A stretch of 64,000 bases of DNA. Source: Deltaproteobacteria bacterium. GTDB lineage: Bacteria; Desulfobacterota; DSM-4660; Desulfatiglandales; Desulfatiglandaceae. Below the pieces are notes generated by a model. The model saw only the letters and a program-made list of their open reading frames with translations. It did not search any database and was not told the DNA's origin. Within the stretch, counting starts at the first letter, position 1; each line of letters opens with the position of its first letter. Below, in pieces: positions 16,869 to 26,377 of the stretch. The translations under genes were made by a program, and so were the position numbers. The stretch lies in assembly GCA_021737785.1 (NCBI GenBank), contig JAIPDI010000005.1:62001-126000 (forward strand), written 5' to 3'.

Positions 16869-18539
16869 TCAGAAAAGCTCCTCAAAATCCTCTTCGAAAA
16901 ATCCACCAGGCCATTCTTTAACCAAATCACCTCTCTTATTTAATGGCATTTCGTGAATAATGCTACGAGATCCAACCGGTTCGACGAATAAAACCATAAC
17001 ATCCTCAGGACGGACAGATGGAAGCCCATTCGGCAGTTTACCTGAGGTGGTTTCACGCATCCGTCGCATAACCCGCAAGAGCAGATGCTCACTGTGGGTT
17101 TCCAGCAGAAAGGTGTTGTCGTTGCCTGCCAGGGCGGACTCGATGAACACGTCTCCAAGCTCGGCCTGAAGAGCCGGGTGAAGGTGTATCTCCGGCTGCT
17201 CGATGGCTATGATCTTTTCCCGGGAGGCATAGGCCGAGACTAAAATGGGCAGGACCTGGCTTATGCCGATACCGACATCGCGCTGAGAAACTTGTGTATC
17301 TGTGCGGCGGTCCAGAAGGACCAGTTCCTGGATGCTTGCGAGGTTTGTTTCTTTCTTCTTGATCTCGTCTAGGGCGGAGTAAAGTGTTCCAAACAGATCT
17401 CCATAAACCCCTTCTTCGGTATTGCCGCCGAGTCTGTCATGGTCTCCGTCAACATGGGCCCGTTCGATTTGCTCAACGATTTCTTGATAATCAGTATCCA
17501 AGTCATCTATGGTCAGAAGGTTTTTGATAGAAAGTTCATAAGGGGTGCTAAGTTTTTTAGTGTCACAGAGCCAGGAGTTGACCTTGTCGCGAACTTCCTT
17601 GTTGCGGCGGACAACGTCCCAGGCATAACCACCCCCGGCATACCAGTTGATGTCTTCATGCTCGGCAAAAGCGAAGTGCCGGGCCGGGTAGGAGCGAAGC
17701 GGTCCCAGGTACTGGAGTCGGTTGATCTCCAAGCGGAGCACGCTGTTCAACTTCTCAATAAGTTCGTCAAGCGTGCGCGGGAGAAAAATGCGAAGGGCTT
17801 TTGCAAGGTCCTCCTGCCGGTAACCTTTGCTGACAGGGAAAAATCCCGGCGGCTTTGTTGAATCACCTTCTTCCTCCCGACTGCGGTCCTTGAGCCCCTT
17901 TGGAAAGAATGCACCCATGGAAGCGCGCAGACCGGCGATGATACCCTCAATCGGTTTCTCCAGGGCAGAGAGGTCTTCTTCTGATACTGTCCCGGTGGTT
18001 GTATGGATTTCAATGAGGGCGCTGATGATACGCCGAAGCACGGGGTGCTTATATGGCAAGAGATCAAGGGCCATCTGATTACCCGGCCTTCTGCTCATGC
18101 GGAGCAAAGTGCTGCCGTCACTCTCAAGTTCATAGGAAATGACATGGGGCACGGCGCCTGGCAGAGGCTCGTCCTGGTCGTCAAGGGGCATGCCTGTGGT
18201 GATGTTTACGGTGATTTCGCCTACCGGTTTCAGAAGTTCCTTGAGCCTCCCGGTAAATTTCTTCGTTCTCAGAGTCATGCCCCATTCCATTCGGCGATTG
18301 GCCTGACGGCGATGAATGTACTGTCGGAAACCGCCCAGATCAATGGAACTGCCACCCAGGTCGGTGCGGAAAAGATCCAGTTCACCAGTGCGCATGGCCT
18401 CATGGGCCAGGGCCAGGCTGTGGATGATGCTGGACTTGCCGGCACTGTTGGCCCCGAAGATCAGAGTGATTGGCTTGATCGGGATGTTCTGGGCTTCAGC
18501 AAAGGCCTTAAAGTTCCCAAGGCGAAGAGCTGTGATCAT
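16869..18539 (-). CDS. AAA-family ATPase with DUF3696 C-terminus
   Basis: The 556-residue protein is an SMC/OLD-like ATPase. The Walker A is GANSAGKSS (29-37) directly after ITALRLGNFKAF. The ABC-type signature region is VSQRDVGIGISQVLP. The Walker B is IIAIEQPEIHLHPALQAEL, followed by the D-loop and a switch histidine (LLETHSEHLLLR). The last 45 residues (VMVLFVEPVGSRSIIHEMPL) match the DUF3696 domain. A ribosome binding site AGGAG precedes the ATG. It lies 11 bases after hsdS and 2 bases before the next gene. Such ATPases are common in multi-gene defence systems, but the role here is unknown. Confidence 0.88.
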   Translation of the reverse strand: MITALRLGNFKAFAEAQNIPIKPITLIFGANSAGKSSIIHSLALAHEAMRTGELDLFRTDLGGSSIDLGGFRQYIHRRQANRRMEWGMTLRTKKFTGRLKELLKPVGEITVNITTGMPLDDQDEPLPGAVPHVISYELESDGSTLLRMSRRPGNQMALDLLPYKHPVLRRIISALIEIHTTTGTVSEEDLSALEKPIEGIIAGLRASMGAFFPKGLKDRSREEEGDSTKPPGFFPVSKGYRQEDLAKALRIFLPRTLDELIEKLNSVLRLEINRLQYLGPLRSYPARHFAFAEHEDINWYAGGGYAWDVVRRNKEVRDKVNSWLCDTKKLSTPYELSIKNLLTIDDLDTDYQEIVEQIERAHVDGDHDRLGGNTEEGVYGDLFGTLYSALDEIKKKETNLASIQELVLLDRRTDTQVSQRDVGIGISQVLPILVSAYASREKIIAIEQPEIHLHPALQAELGDVFIESALAGNDNTFLLETHSEHLLLRVMRRMRETTSGKLPNGLPSVRPEDVMVLFVEPVGSRSIIHEMPLNKRGDLVKEWPGGFFEEDFEELF

Positions 18540-18550
18540 TTTTCTTTCTC

Positions 18551-19792
18551 CTATACGGCCAATGCCTTGGCCTGGACTTCCATTTCCTGTAGGAGTTCTT
18601 TCATGTGCGCTTTACGCCAGGAGGCGGTGAGTTCGCCGGTGAAGGCGCGGTGTAAAATTGAGTTGAAGAGAATTTCCTGCCTTGCACAGCATGTTCTCAT
18701 CCTTTCTCGATTCGTATCCAATTGGGTTAGGACTGCTGAAAATTTCTGTTGCAAAGGCAATGGCGGACACAGAACCGATAAAATAGAATATTCTTTCCCA
18801 TTAATGTTTGGTTGCCCACCAACCCGCTTTCGAGCAGCAACCCAACTCTTGTAATAGTTTGTCTGAGTGAGTGCGAATAAAAAAGCAGGTTCCATCTTCT
18901 TAGTGTCTGGCTTGAACCGAATCAAATAACCAGCATAAGCGCAAAGACCGTCTTTATTCCGATAGAGGTATGTCTTGCCAACCGTATTACCACTTCGTGC
19001 AAATAACAAATCTCCTTTGACCAATTGGTATTGTTCCCAATTTTCGAGACTAAGTGAAACGACTCCATTTGGAGAAAGTTGACCATTTTCTAATATGTCA
19101 GTAATACGCACATATCTTGGCTTGCCTTCTTTCCATTCAACTGCGCTTGCATTAGCTCCATATTCTGGCTTATCAATGCAGACCTTAATTAGTGGCTTTT
19201 GCGGCCATCTCATTGGATTCGTGGTGGGATCGCCAAACATCTTGATGAACAAGACGGGGAGGATGCGCTCGGCTTTTTTGTCCGCCTCGACGCGCAGTTT
19301 GCGCAACCGCTCCGCCTGGTCGAGGATCTCCACAATCCGCTGTTGCTCTGATGGAGGAGGAAGGGTTAATACTAAATTAGCAATATCCTTTCTGGTTATT
19401 CCTTTTATCGTTGCCCCCCGCTGTGCAGAAAGAAGTGTGGCCATTTTATTCTTAATTGCAGCAACAACATAATTTGTATCAATGCCATTTTTAAGAATAA
19501 TTCCTGTTATATCCTGGCTGACAGCAGTGTCTTCTTGAGCGATAGCGATTTTCCCCACACCTGTACGGGTAACCATGATAATCGAACCTTTCGGTACGAT
19601 ATTAGTCGCGCTGTTATTTAGTGCATCTTGATTTATATGGCGCCTTCCAAGAATGATTTCTCCGTCAGTAAAATCAGCACCGGTAATCCATGGAATATCC
19701 CCACTCCAATAAGGTTCAACTTTGGTATTGGGCGTTCCTCCACTTATGAATTTTTCAGCGAGGTTTGAGAGTTTGAACTCAGGCCACTTCAT
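18551..19792 (-). CDS. hsdS: Type I restriction specificity subunit HsdS
   Basis: HsdS selects the DNA target of the HsdM/HsdR complex. The 413-residue protein has the standard two halves. The first target recognition domain is residues 1-145 (FISGGTPNTKVEPYWSGDIPWITGADF), then a helical spacer (LPPPSEQQRIVEILDQAERLRKLRVEAD). The second is about 195-355 (YVRITDILENGQLSP, KGDLLFARSGNTVGK), then the distal conserved region (PPLPLQQKFSAVLTQLD). It overlaps hsdM by 4 bases (ATGA). The target sequence cannot be predicted from this alone. Confidence 0.94.
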   Translation of the reverse strand: MKWPEFKLSNLAEKFISGGTPNTKVEPYWSGDIPWITGADFTDGEIILGRRHINQDALNNSATNIVPKGSIIMVTRTGVGKIAIAQEDTAVSQDITGIILKNGIDTNYVVAAIKNKMATLLSAQRGATIKGITRKDIANLVLTLPPPSEQQRIVEILDQAERLRKLRVEADKKAERILPVLFIKMFGDPTTNPMRWPQKPLIKVCIDKPEYGANASAVEWKEGKPRYVRITDILENGQLSPNGVVSLSLENWEQYQLVKGDLLFARSGNTVGKTYLYRNKDGLCAYAGYLIRFKPDTKKMEPAFLFALTQTNYYKSWVAARKRVGGQPNINGKEYSILSVLCPPLPLQQKFSAVLTQLDTNRERMRTCCARQEILFNSILHRAFTGELTASWRKAHMKELLQEMEVQAKALAV

Positions 19793-21441
19793 ACTACCGC
19801 CTCCACGTCTTTGAGCAGCTTCTCCAGCCCTTCCGTAATATCCTGCTCAATCGCAAGCACATCCTTGATCAGATCTGCTGGGTTTTCGTCTGGCACATCT
19901 TCTGCGATCTGCGGCTTGTAATGGCTGACGCTAAGATTATACTCGGCTGCTTCGATCAGATCGTATTCGGCCCACCAGCATTTCGGCTCGTCCGAACCGG
20001 GCGGCAACATACCATTAGCTTTTTCACCTGGCAGTTTCTGAAAACTAGACTCCTTATACTCACCCCAAGCCGCAAGCAGGCCGGGGATTTCATTCTTCCC
20101 AGGGGTCTCGAGCCGGCCGCCGCCCTGGATTTTGTCCGGGTCGTAGCCGTCGTTCTTCAACTCGTAGAACCAAACCTTACTGGTTGCAGCCTGCCCCTTT
20201 TTTGGCTCGGCTACCGGTTTCCGGAAAACCAGCACTGAGGTCTTAACCCCGGCATAGGGCTTGAACACCCCGGCCGGAAGGGACACCACGGCCATCATTT
20301 CAAAATCATTTACCAGCTTTTTACGTAAATCCTTGTGCGCGCCTGTGGAGCCGAAAAGCGCCCCTTCCGGCACCACGACTGCGCAGCGCCCGCCAGGAGC
20401 CAGAGACTCCATCATCAGGGCCAGAAAAAGCAATTCGCTTTTTTTAGAACTGGTAGGCAGATCGTGACGGATGGAATCCTTGGGCAGCACTCCGGCAAAG
20501 GGCGGATTAGAGAGTATCACCTTATAGCGTCGGTTCAGGTCCTCCTCTGTAAGACCACCCATTTCGGAAAGGACATTCGCCCTTTTCAGCCTTGCCTTGC
20601 CGATGCCGTGCAGAACCAGGTTCATCATAGAGATCCGCATCATTTGCCGGGAAACATCGGTGCCGTAGATGGAGGCCTCCAGCAGCCCCCAGTCCGGGAT
20701 CTTTTCACCGGCCCCTTTTCGGTAGGTCTGGAGGTTGGGCATCTCCTTTCTCACCTCGGCCAGAGTCTGCTTTCTCTTCTCCAGCCAGTCCTCACCGTAG
20801 ATCGGCAGTTCCTGAGGGGTTTCGCTGTATTTGGCCAGCAGGTAATCCACCGTGTCGATCAGAAAACCGGCGGTGCCGCAGGCCGGGTCAAAAATCGTAT
20901 CTCCAATATCCGGATCGGTCATGGCCACCATGAAGGCCCGGATTTGCTTGGGGGTCCGGAACTGGCCGTTCAGGGCGGACTGGCCGAGATGGGTCAGCAG
21001 GTATTCAAAGATGTCGCCTTTGACATCCGGCCCCAGTTTGCGAAAATCAATGGTATCCAGCTCATCCACCACCTGCTTCAAAACATTGGGGTCCATGATC
21101 TCAAGGACCGCGTCCCGGAAATACTCAGCCACCTGGGGCTCGTCCTTGACCAGGGAGGCCATGTAGGGAAAAACCTCGTCGCGGATAAAGTCGCGCAGCT
21201 TGTTTCCGCTGTAAAATCGCCACTTCATCCAGCGGAAGCGTTCCGCCTGGTCGGGAAAGAGCAGCTTGCCGTTGCCGGCCTTGAGGCGGGCACGCAGTTC
21301 GCGGTTGTTCTCCTCCTCATCAAGGAGTTTCAGATAAATGAGATAGGATATCTGCTCAATGTAAGTGACCGGGTTGGTCACCCCGCCCGCCCAAAGGATA
21401 TCGGTGATGCGGCTGAGCTTTCGTCTTATTTCCTGGTCCAT
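19789..21441 (-). CDS. hsdM: Type I restriction-modification methyltransferase HsdM
   Basis: HsdM methylates adenine in the site recognised by HsdS. The 550-residue protein has an N-terminal helical HsdM_N domain, an AdoMet-binding motif DPACGTAGF (185-193) and the catalytic NPPF (312-315, ILSNPPFAGVLP), which marks an N6-adenine enzyme. AAGGAAAG precedes the ATG. It starts 12 bases after hsdR. Gene order hsdR-hsdM-hsdS on one transcript means that methylase and nuclease are induced together if the promoter before hsdR is the only one. Confidence 0.95.
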   Translation of the reverse strand: MDQEIRRKLSRITDILWAGGVTNPVTYIEQISYLIYLKLLDEEENNRELRARLKAGNGKLLFPDQAERFRWMKWRFYSGNKLRDFIRDEVFPYMASLVKDEPQVAEYFRDAVLEIMDPNVLKQVVDELDTIDFRKLGPDVKGDIFEYLLTHLGQSALNGQFRTPKQIRAFMVAMTDPDIGDTIFDPACGTAGFLIDTVDYLLAKYSETPQELPIYGEDWLEKRKQTLAEVRKEMPNLQTYRKGAGEKIPDWGLLEASIYGTDVSRQMMRISMMNLVLHGIGKARLKRANVLSEMGGLTEEDLNRRYKVILSNPPFAGVLPKDSIRHDLPTSSKKSELLFLALMMESLAPGGRCAVVVPEGALFGSTGAHKDLRKKLVNDFEMMAVVSLPAGVFKPYAGVKTSVLVFRKPVAEPKKGQAATSKVWFYELKNDGYDPDKIQGGGRLETPGKNEIPGLLAAWGEYKESSFQKLPGEKANGMLPPGSDEPKCWWAEYDLIEAAEYNLSVSHYKPQIAEDVPDENPADLIKDVLAIEQDITEGLEKLLKDVEAVV

Positions 21442-21453
21442 GTTTTTCTTTCC

Positions 21454-23751
21454 TTATGTGTTTGCCGCCTTGCTGAAAACGCTTTTGTTGAGATCATCCA
21501 CTATTTCCTGTAAACCCTGCTCGCCGAACAGCTCGATTCCGATACCTGCGGCATTGAGAATGGAAAGCGGCGGCTTGAACAGGTCGTCCAGCTGCACCTT
21601 GCCGGTGGCAATGCCGCGGTTCTTGAGCAGGGAGAGATACTCGGCCTGTTCCGGGGCCAGGGATTTTGCCACCAGCCAGGCCCGGAAAAGTTCTTCGAGT
21701 TTTTCGTCACGGCCCTGAATTTTGAGAAGACCAAGGGCGGCCTTGATAAAATCGATCAGGTTTCCCATTGGATTTTTATATGCCCTGCGAAGGTTTTCCT
21801 CATTAAAGTAAAGCTTAGGGTTGTTGAGCCGGTTGGACAGCTCCTCTTCCTCATCATCGGAGAGCGGTTCGTCTTTTTTCACCTTCTCTATGATCGGGTC
21901 ATCGGCGCTCATTTCCCAGATGGTCTTTTCCCAGGTGGTCTGGTATTCCTTCTTGTCGATTCTTTCGCCTTCCGGACCGACCTCGACATAACTGAGCGCT
22001 TCGAGCCACTCATCATCAACGCCAAGTTCGACAAGCTCCTTGGGTTCCGGTTTGCCGCCGGAGCCGCCCGGCGCCGTGCCCCCCTTGGCGCCACCGGTAA
22101 AGACATCGGCATCCGAATCATTCCAACGCTTATGGTTGTTAAAAAAATCATAGATGATGAATTTCTTTTTTTCTATGTGCGGAGCGGTGCGGGTACCCCT
22201 GCCTCGCATTTGCTGGTAGAGAATGGGGCTCATCACCCGGCGGCACATGACGAGGTGAAGGATTTCCCGGCAGTCAAATCCGGTGTCGAGCATACCGACA
22301 CTGACCGCCACCATGGGGTATGTCTCCTTCTTGAACCGGCGGATCAGGGCGTCGGGATCAGCTACATCCGATGTGATCACCACGGCGTAATTGCCCTTGT
22401 GCTCAGGGTGGAGTTCATTGAGGTATTGGGCCAGGCGGGCGGCATGGTGCTTGGTGATGGCAAAGACCACCACCTTGCCGGGGCCGACCTTCTGGCCCGG
22501 GGCAAGTTCCTGATAAGACTCCCAGGCTAAGCGGTCAAACTCCTCTATCATCAACCGGTTGGTCTTTTCATTGGTCCATTGATGCTCGAATTTGGCCGGA
22601 TCATAATGCTCCTCGTCAACGTCCACTCCTTCAGCGATCACCTCGGTAATGCCTGTGGCAAACTTGTATGGAGATAGAAAACCGGCGGCAAAGGCATCCT
22701 GTATCCGGTAAGAGAAATCAGGCTGGCCGGCCTTGCAGTGATAAAATTCGTAGGTGTTGCGGTCGATGTAGCTAGCCGGTGTGGCGGTAAGGCCGATATG
22801 CAGGGCGTCAAAGCGGGTCAGTGACGCCTGCCAGGCCCCATATATGGAACGGTGACTTTCATCCATGATCACCACGTCGAAATAGCCGCTGGTGTATTCA
22901 TGGGTTCGGTTTATCATGGTCTGCAGGAGGCAGACGGTGATCTGCTTTTCCTGGCGGATCATGCCGGGTTTCAGCCAGTAACTGCCATATTGACCGCCGA
23001 GAAGATCCTGGATCGTCTCAAGGGCCTGTTTTGCGAGTTGCTCCCTGTCAACCAGGAAGAGGATACGCTCAGCCCATCCCGCCTCAATAAGTCTTTTTAT
23101 GTAAAGGGCGGTCAGGTCGGTTTTCCCGGTACCGGTGGGCAGTTCCATTAGAAAGCGCCGTTTACCAAGCTCAAGGGCCTGGTCAAGCGCCCGCATGGCT
23201 TCCTGTTGGTAAGGCCGAAAGGTGCGGGTCTCGCCCTGGCGAATGTAATAATCGGGGATCTCCACCGTAGCCAGGGGTTTTCGGTTCTTGCGGGATTCAA
23301 CCAATCGCTCCATGTCCCGCCGTGAATAAAAAGAGGCGACAATTCTGGCATCGTCGTTCTGATAGTCCCAGAAATAGATCAAGTCGCCGTTGGTCAGAAA
23401 GATGAAAGGTGCGCTAAGCTCCTGGGCATAGGGCAGGGCCTGCTGTTTGGCCACATAAGGATTGATGGCGTTCTTCTTGGCCTCGATGACTGCCAACGCG
23501 CGACCTTTGCTGTCCCGCAGCACATAATCAGCCCGACCGGAAATATGCTTTTTTACCTCGTCTGGTTTTTCTTTGTGACCATAATGTCCCATGGACTCTG
23601 CAACCTTCAAACCGGCAAAAAAACTTTCGTCGGCCTGCTGAATATAAAACTCAGTCAGCACTTGGGACTTGTCTGAAGGATCCCATCTGGCCTCCTTGAG
23701 CAAGTCATCTATGAGTATCCTGGCGTCAGCTTCTGTGGTCTGTGTGCTCAT
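21454..23751 (-). CDS. hsdR: Type I restriction endonuclease subunit HsdR
   Basis: HsdR is the translocating nuclease of the type I complex. From ATG 23751 it has 765 residues. The PD-(D/E)xK nuclease domain is N-terminal (Asp75, Glu90, Lys92 in ADYVLRD and AVIEAKK). Then comes a superfamily 2 helicase core with Walker A PTGTGKTD (205-212) and DESH (297-300), and a C-terminal domain of the EcoEI type. The frame is open to 23796, but that stretch contains the sigma54 promoter; ATG 23751 has AAGGGTG about 6 bases upstream and matches family N-termini. The gene is the first target of the activator encoded just upstream. Confidence 0.94.
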   Translation of the reverse strand: MSTQTTEADARILIDDLLKEARWDPSDKSQVLTEFYIQQADESFFAGLKVAESMGHYGHKEKPDEVKKHISGRADYVLRDSKGRALAVIEAKKNAINPYVAKQQALPYAQELSAPFIFLTNGDLIYFWDYQNDDARIVASFYSRRDMERLVESRKNRKPLATVEIPDYYIRQGETRTFRPYQQEAMRALDQALELGKRRFLMELPTGTGKTDLTALYIKRLIEAGWAERILFLVDREQLAKQALETIQDLLGGQYGSYWLKPGMIRQEKQITVCLLQTMINRTHEYTSGYFDVVIMDESHRSIYGAWQASLTRFDALHIGLTATPASYIDRNTYEFYHCKAGQPDFSYRIQDAFAAGFLSPYKFATGITEVIAEGVDVDEEHYDPAKFEHQWTNEKTNRLMIEEFDRLAWESYQELAPGQKVGPGKVVVFAITKHHAARLAQYLNELHPEHKGNYAVVITSDVADPDALIRRFKKETYPMVAVSVGMLDTGFDCREILHLVMCRRVMSPILYQQMRGRGTRTAPHIEKKKFIIYDFFNNHKRWNDSDADVFTGGAKGGTAPGGSGGKPEPKELVELGVDDEWLEALSYVEVGPEGERIDKKEYQTTWEKTIWEMSADDPIIEKVKKDEPLSDDEEEELSNRLNNPKLYFNEENLRRAYKNPMGNLIDFIKAALGLLKIQGRDEKLEELFRAWLVAKSLAPEQAEYLSLLKNRGIATGKVQLDDLFKPPLSILNAAGIGIELFGEQGLQEIVDDLNKSVFSKAANT

Positions 23752-23779
23752 TGTTTCACCCTTCATGCCGGCATGTAAA

Positions 23780-23795
23780 AGCAACGACCGTGCCA
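23780..23795 (-). promoter_or_regulatory. Sigma54 (-24/-12) promoter of the type I restriction operon
   Basis: On the minus strand TGGCACGGTCGTTGCT is a perfect match to the RpoN consensus TGGCACG-N4-TTGCW. It begins 4 bases after the stop of a sigma54-dependent activator gene and ends 28 bases before the hsdR ATG. The predicted start is near 23769, giving a leader of about 17 bases that holds the AAGGGTG ribosome site. A palindrome CATGCCGGCATG (23764-23775) lies over the start point. Position and quality make this the strongest regulatory site in the window. Confidence 0.85.
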
Positions 23796-23798
23796 AAC

Positions 23799-25307
23799 TT
23801 ATTCAAGCCCGTATCTTCTGAGCCAATTGGCCAGGGTCTGATAGCTGGGCAGCCCCAGTATTTTCGCGGTTTTTGTTTTATTGCCATGTTTTTCTGAAAG
23901 CCCTCTTTCAAGATAATGGACCGCCACTGTTTTTATGATTTCCGGGAGATTGATTCCACCCGACAGCGGCTGGTTGAGAATGCGCTCCATTTCCTTGCCG
24001 GCTGCGGGAACAGGGAGCAGCGCCTCCCGTATATCCTCTTCTTCAAGGTCTTCTCCCACCGACCAGACTGCTGCCCTGGTCAAGGTATTCTGCAGTTCCC
24101 GGACATTGCCCGGCCAGGAGTGCTGAAGCAGGAGATTTCTTGCTGAAGCGGAAAATTTCTTGCGCTTATAGCCTGGCTCGTTGCGGCCTTCCTTGTTGAT
24201 CTGCTCCAGGAGCTGATCAAACAACAGGCTGACGTCTCCTGCTCTTTCACGAAGGGGGGGCAGTTTGATTACAGCCACGGCAAGACGATAGAAGAGATCT
24301 TCCCGAAATGAGCCTTCCGCGACCTCCTCTATAAGATTTCTATTGGTTGCAGCAATGATTCTTATATCCACCGGCCGGACTTGAGTTGCGCCGATCCGTC
24401 TCACTTCACCTTCCTCTACAGTACGAAGCAGCTTGACCTGCATTTCCTTGGGCAAATCACCGATCTCATCTAAGAAAATGGTCCCCGTGTGGGCTGCTTC
24501 AAAATGGCCTGCCCGCGTGGCCACAGCACCTGTGAAGGCCCCTTTTTCGTGGCCGAACAACTCGGATTCAACCAGTTCCTTGGGTATTGCACCGCAGTTG
24601 ATGGCAATAAAGGGTTTGCCTTTGCGGGGGCTGGCGTCGTGAATGGCGCGGGCAAACAGCTCCTTGCCGGTGCCGGACTCCCCTTCGATCAGCACGGGAA
24701 TAGATCGGGGTGCAATACGTCTCGCCTTGAGCACGAGCCGCTGCATCACCTCGCTGCGGTGAATAATGTTGTCAAACTCCGGAGCAACCGCAGGTAGCCC
24801 GGCCGCCAGACGCTTCAGGGTCTGATCCGGCTTCCTGAACAGGTCCGGGATAAAGTCGGCTGAAATGTCAAAGGGCACGGAGGCTGTGAGGACGCCGTGC
24901 TCCTTTGAGGATTCAATCAGTTCTGCCGGGAAGCGGGTCTTGGCCAGGATGATCCAGACGGCGGCCATGGCCGGTGTGCCCGGGCTCAGATGGAAGGTCA
25001 GAGACGCGTCCTTTCCGTGCCGGGAGAGGATGTCCGTTACCACCCTTGAGGCCGCTTCGTATATTTCTCCGAATCGGGTGGGACCGGTTAGTTTCTCTGG
25101 GCGAAGGACAATCTTTGTCTCTGTGAGCGAACCGAGCCATTGGACATAGTGGTCAGTCTCCTCGGGAGTTAGATCGCTGATAAGGCAGATCTCATCGAAT
25201 GCCCTTGCCGTGGCCGCCTGACCGATAGGGCCTAAACCATCCTTTTCAGATCCTTTGGATGCCCGGATATCCGTGAATCCGATCCAGCTTGTCAGAATCT
25301 CTTCCAT
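23799..25307 (-). CDS. Sigma54-dependent activator with RtcR/CARF-like sensor domain
   Basis: The 502-residue protein has three parts. Residues 1-155 resemble the N-terminal CARF domain of the RNA-repair regulator RtcR. A central strand ends in the nucleotide-binding signature SPGTPAM (108-114) and is followed by a helix and PAELIESS. CARF domains bind cyclic oligonucleotides or related RNA ends. Residues 180-410 are the AAA+ sigma54-contacting domain: Walker A GESGTGKE (209-216), GAFTGA (256-261), Walker B TIFLDE (276-281). The last 45 residues are a Fis-type helix-turn-helix. ATG 25307 follows AAGGAGG with short spacing; the frame is open to TTG 25343. No rtcBA genes are near. Its target is probably the promoter before hsdR. 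Confidence 0.88.
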   Translation of the reverse strand: MEEILTSWIGFTDIRASKGSEKDGLGPIGQAATARAFDEICLISDLTPEETDHYVQWLGSLTETKIVLRPEKLTGPTRFGEIYEAASRVVTDILSRHGKDASLTFHLSPGTPAMAAVWIILAKTRFPAELIESSKEHGVLTASVPFDISADFIPDLFRKPDQTLKRLAAGLPAVAPEFDNIIHRSEVMQRLVLKARRIAPRSIPVLIEGESGTGKELFARAIHDASPRKGKPFIAINCGAIPKELVESELFGHEKGAFTGAVATRAGHFEAAHTGTIFLDEIGDLPKEMQVKLLRTVEEGEVRRIGATQVRPVDIRIIAATNRNLIEEVAEGSFREDLFYRLAVAVIKLPPLRERAGDVSLLFDQLLEQINKEGRNEPGYKRKKFSASARNLLLQHSWPGNVRELQNTLTRAAVWSVGEDLEEEDIREALLPVPAAGKEMERILNQPLSGGINLPEIIKTVAVHYLERGLSEKHGNKTKTAKILGLPSYQTLANWLRRYGLE

Positions 25308-25436
25308 GGCCTCCTTGATACAAAATTCTTTGTAATATTGCAAGGATTCTTATAATGGAGCATCGATGGTTGGACGGCCTTATTATTATGCCCAGGTATT
25401 CAGCAGGACATGTTTAAGAGCAGGCCTATGTAAAAG

Positions 25437-26360
25437 TTACAGAAAAAGCGGGGTGCTGATGTAGCGTTCTCCGGTGCTGGGAAGGATGGTCACGATGGTT
25501 TTTTGGGCGTTCTCTGGCCTTGCGGCGACCTGAAGGGCGGCCCAGACCGCCGCACCTGAGGATATTCCGCACAGGATGCCTTCTTTTCGGGCCATTGCTC
25601 TCGCCACCTCAAAGGCATCTTCGTTGGTCACCGTAATAATTTCATCGATGATCCGGGTATTCAGCACGTCCGGCACGAAGCCTGCCCCGATTCCCTGTAT
25701 CTTGTGGGCCCCGGGCTGACCGCCCGAGAGAACCGGCGAGTCGTGCGGTTCCACTGCAACCGCCTTGAAGGAGGGTTTCCGGTCCTTTATCACCTCTGAT
25801 ACGCCTGTGATGGTCCCCCCGGTACCGACCCCGGCCACCAGGATGTCCACCGCCCCCCGGGTGTCCTCCCAGATCTCCTCGGCCGTTGTTTTTCGATGGA
25901 TCTCCGGATTCGCAGGATTTGAGAACTGGTCGGGCATATACGCGCCAGAAGTGTCTTCGAGCATCTCACGGGCCTTCTGGATGGCACCCTTCATCCCTTC
26001 TGCGCCGGGCGTCAGGACCAGTTCGGCGCCCAGGTGCTTCAAGAGTTTCTGCCGCTCCCGGCTCATGGTATCCGGCATGGTCAAGACGAGCCGGTAGCCC
26101 CTGACCGCGCATACAAACGCCAGGGCGATCCCCGTATTGCCGCTCGTCGGCTCGACAATCAGCGTGTCCGGCCGGATCCGTCCGTCTCGTTCCCCGGCCT
26201 CGATCATGGCCAGACCGATACGGTCTTTTACGCTTCCCAAGGGATTCTTGAACTCCAGTTTGGCCAGGAGGGTCGCCGCGGTTCCTTCGGATATTTTGTT
26301 GAGTTTCACCAGGGGAACGGAACCGATGGTACGGGTAATATCCGGGAAAATTCCACTCAT
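25437..26360 (-). CDS. cysK: Cysteine synthase
   Basis: CysK makes L-cysteine from O-acetylserine and sulfide using PLP. The 307-residue protein shows the PLP lysine in NPLGSVKDR, the substrate loop PTSGNTG and the phosphate loop GTGGT. The active-site end [10 protein letters not shown] is also present. It starts 17 bases after the serine acetyltransferase gene and is probably coupled to it; the two proteins form the cysteine synthase complex in many bacteria. The residue after NP is Leu where Ala or Gly is usual, which is a minor variation. Confidence 0.95.
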   Translation of the reverse strand: MSGIFPDITRTIGSVPLVKLNKISEGTAATLLAKLEFKNPLGSVKDRIGLAMIEAGERDGRIRPDTLIVEPTSGNTGIALAFVCAVRGYRLVLTMPDTMSRERQKLLKHLGAELVLTPGAEGMKGAIQKAREMLEDTSGAYMPDQFSNPANPEIHRKTTAEEIWEDTRGAVDILVAGVGTGGTITGVSEVIKDRKPSFKAVAVEPHDSPVLSGGQPGAHKIQGIGAGFVPDVLNTRIIDEIITVTNEDAFEVARAMARKEGILCGISSGAAVWAALQVAARPENAQKTIVTILPSTGERYISTPLFL

Positions 26361-26377
26361 GATTTCAGCCCTCCTAT

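Noticed and set aside
20335-21513. 392-residue plus-strand ORF opposite hsdM
   Set aside because: No recognisable family, and it is exactly antisense to a conserved methyltransferase gene.
25339-25353. TTGCA at the start of the CARF activator as a sigma54 -12 box
   Set aside because: No GG at the required distance upstream, so it is not a -24/-12 promoter.
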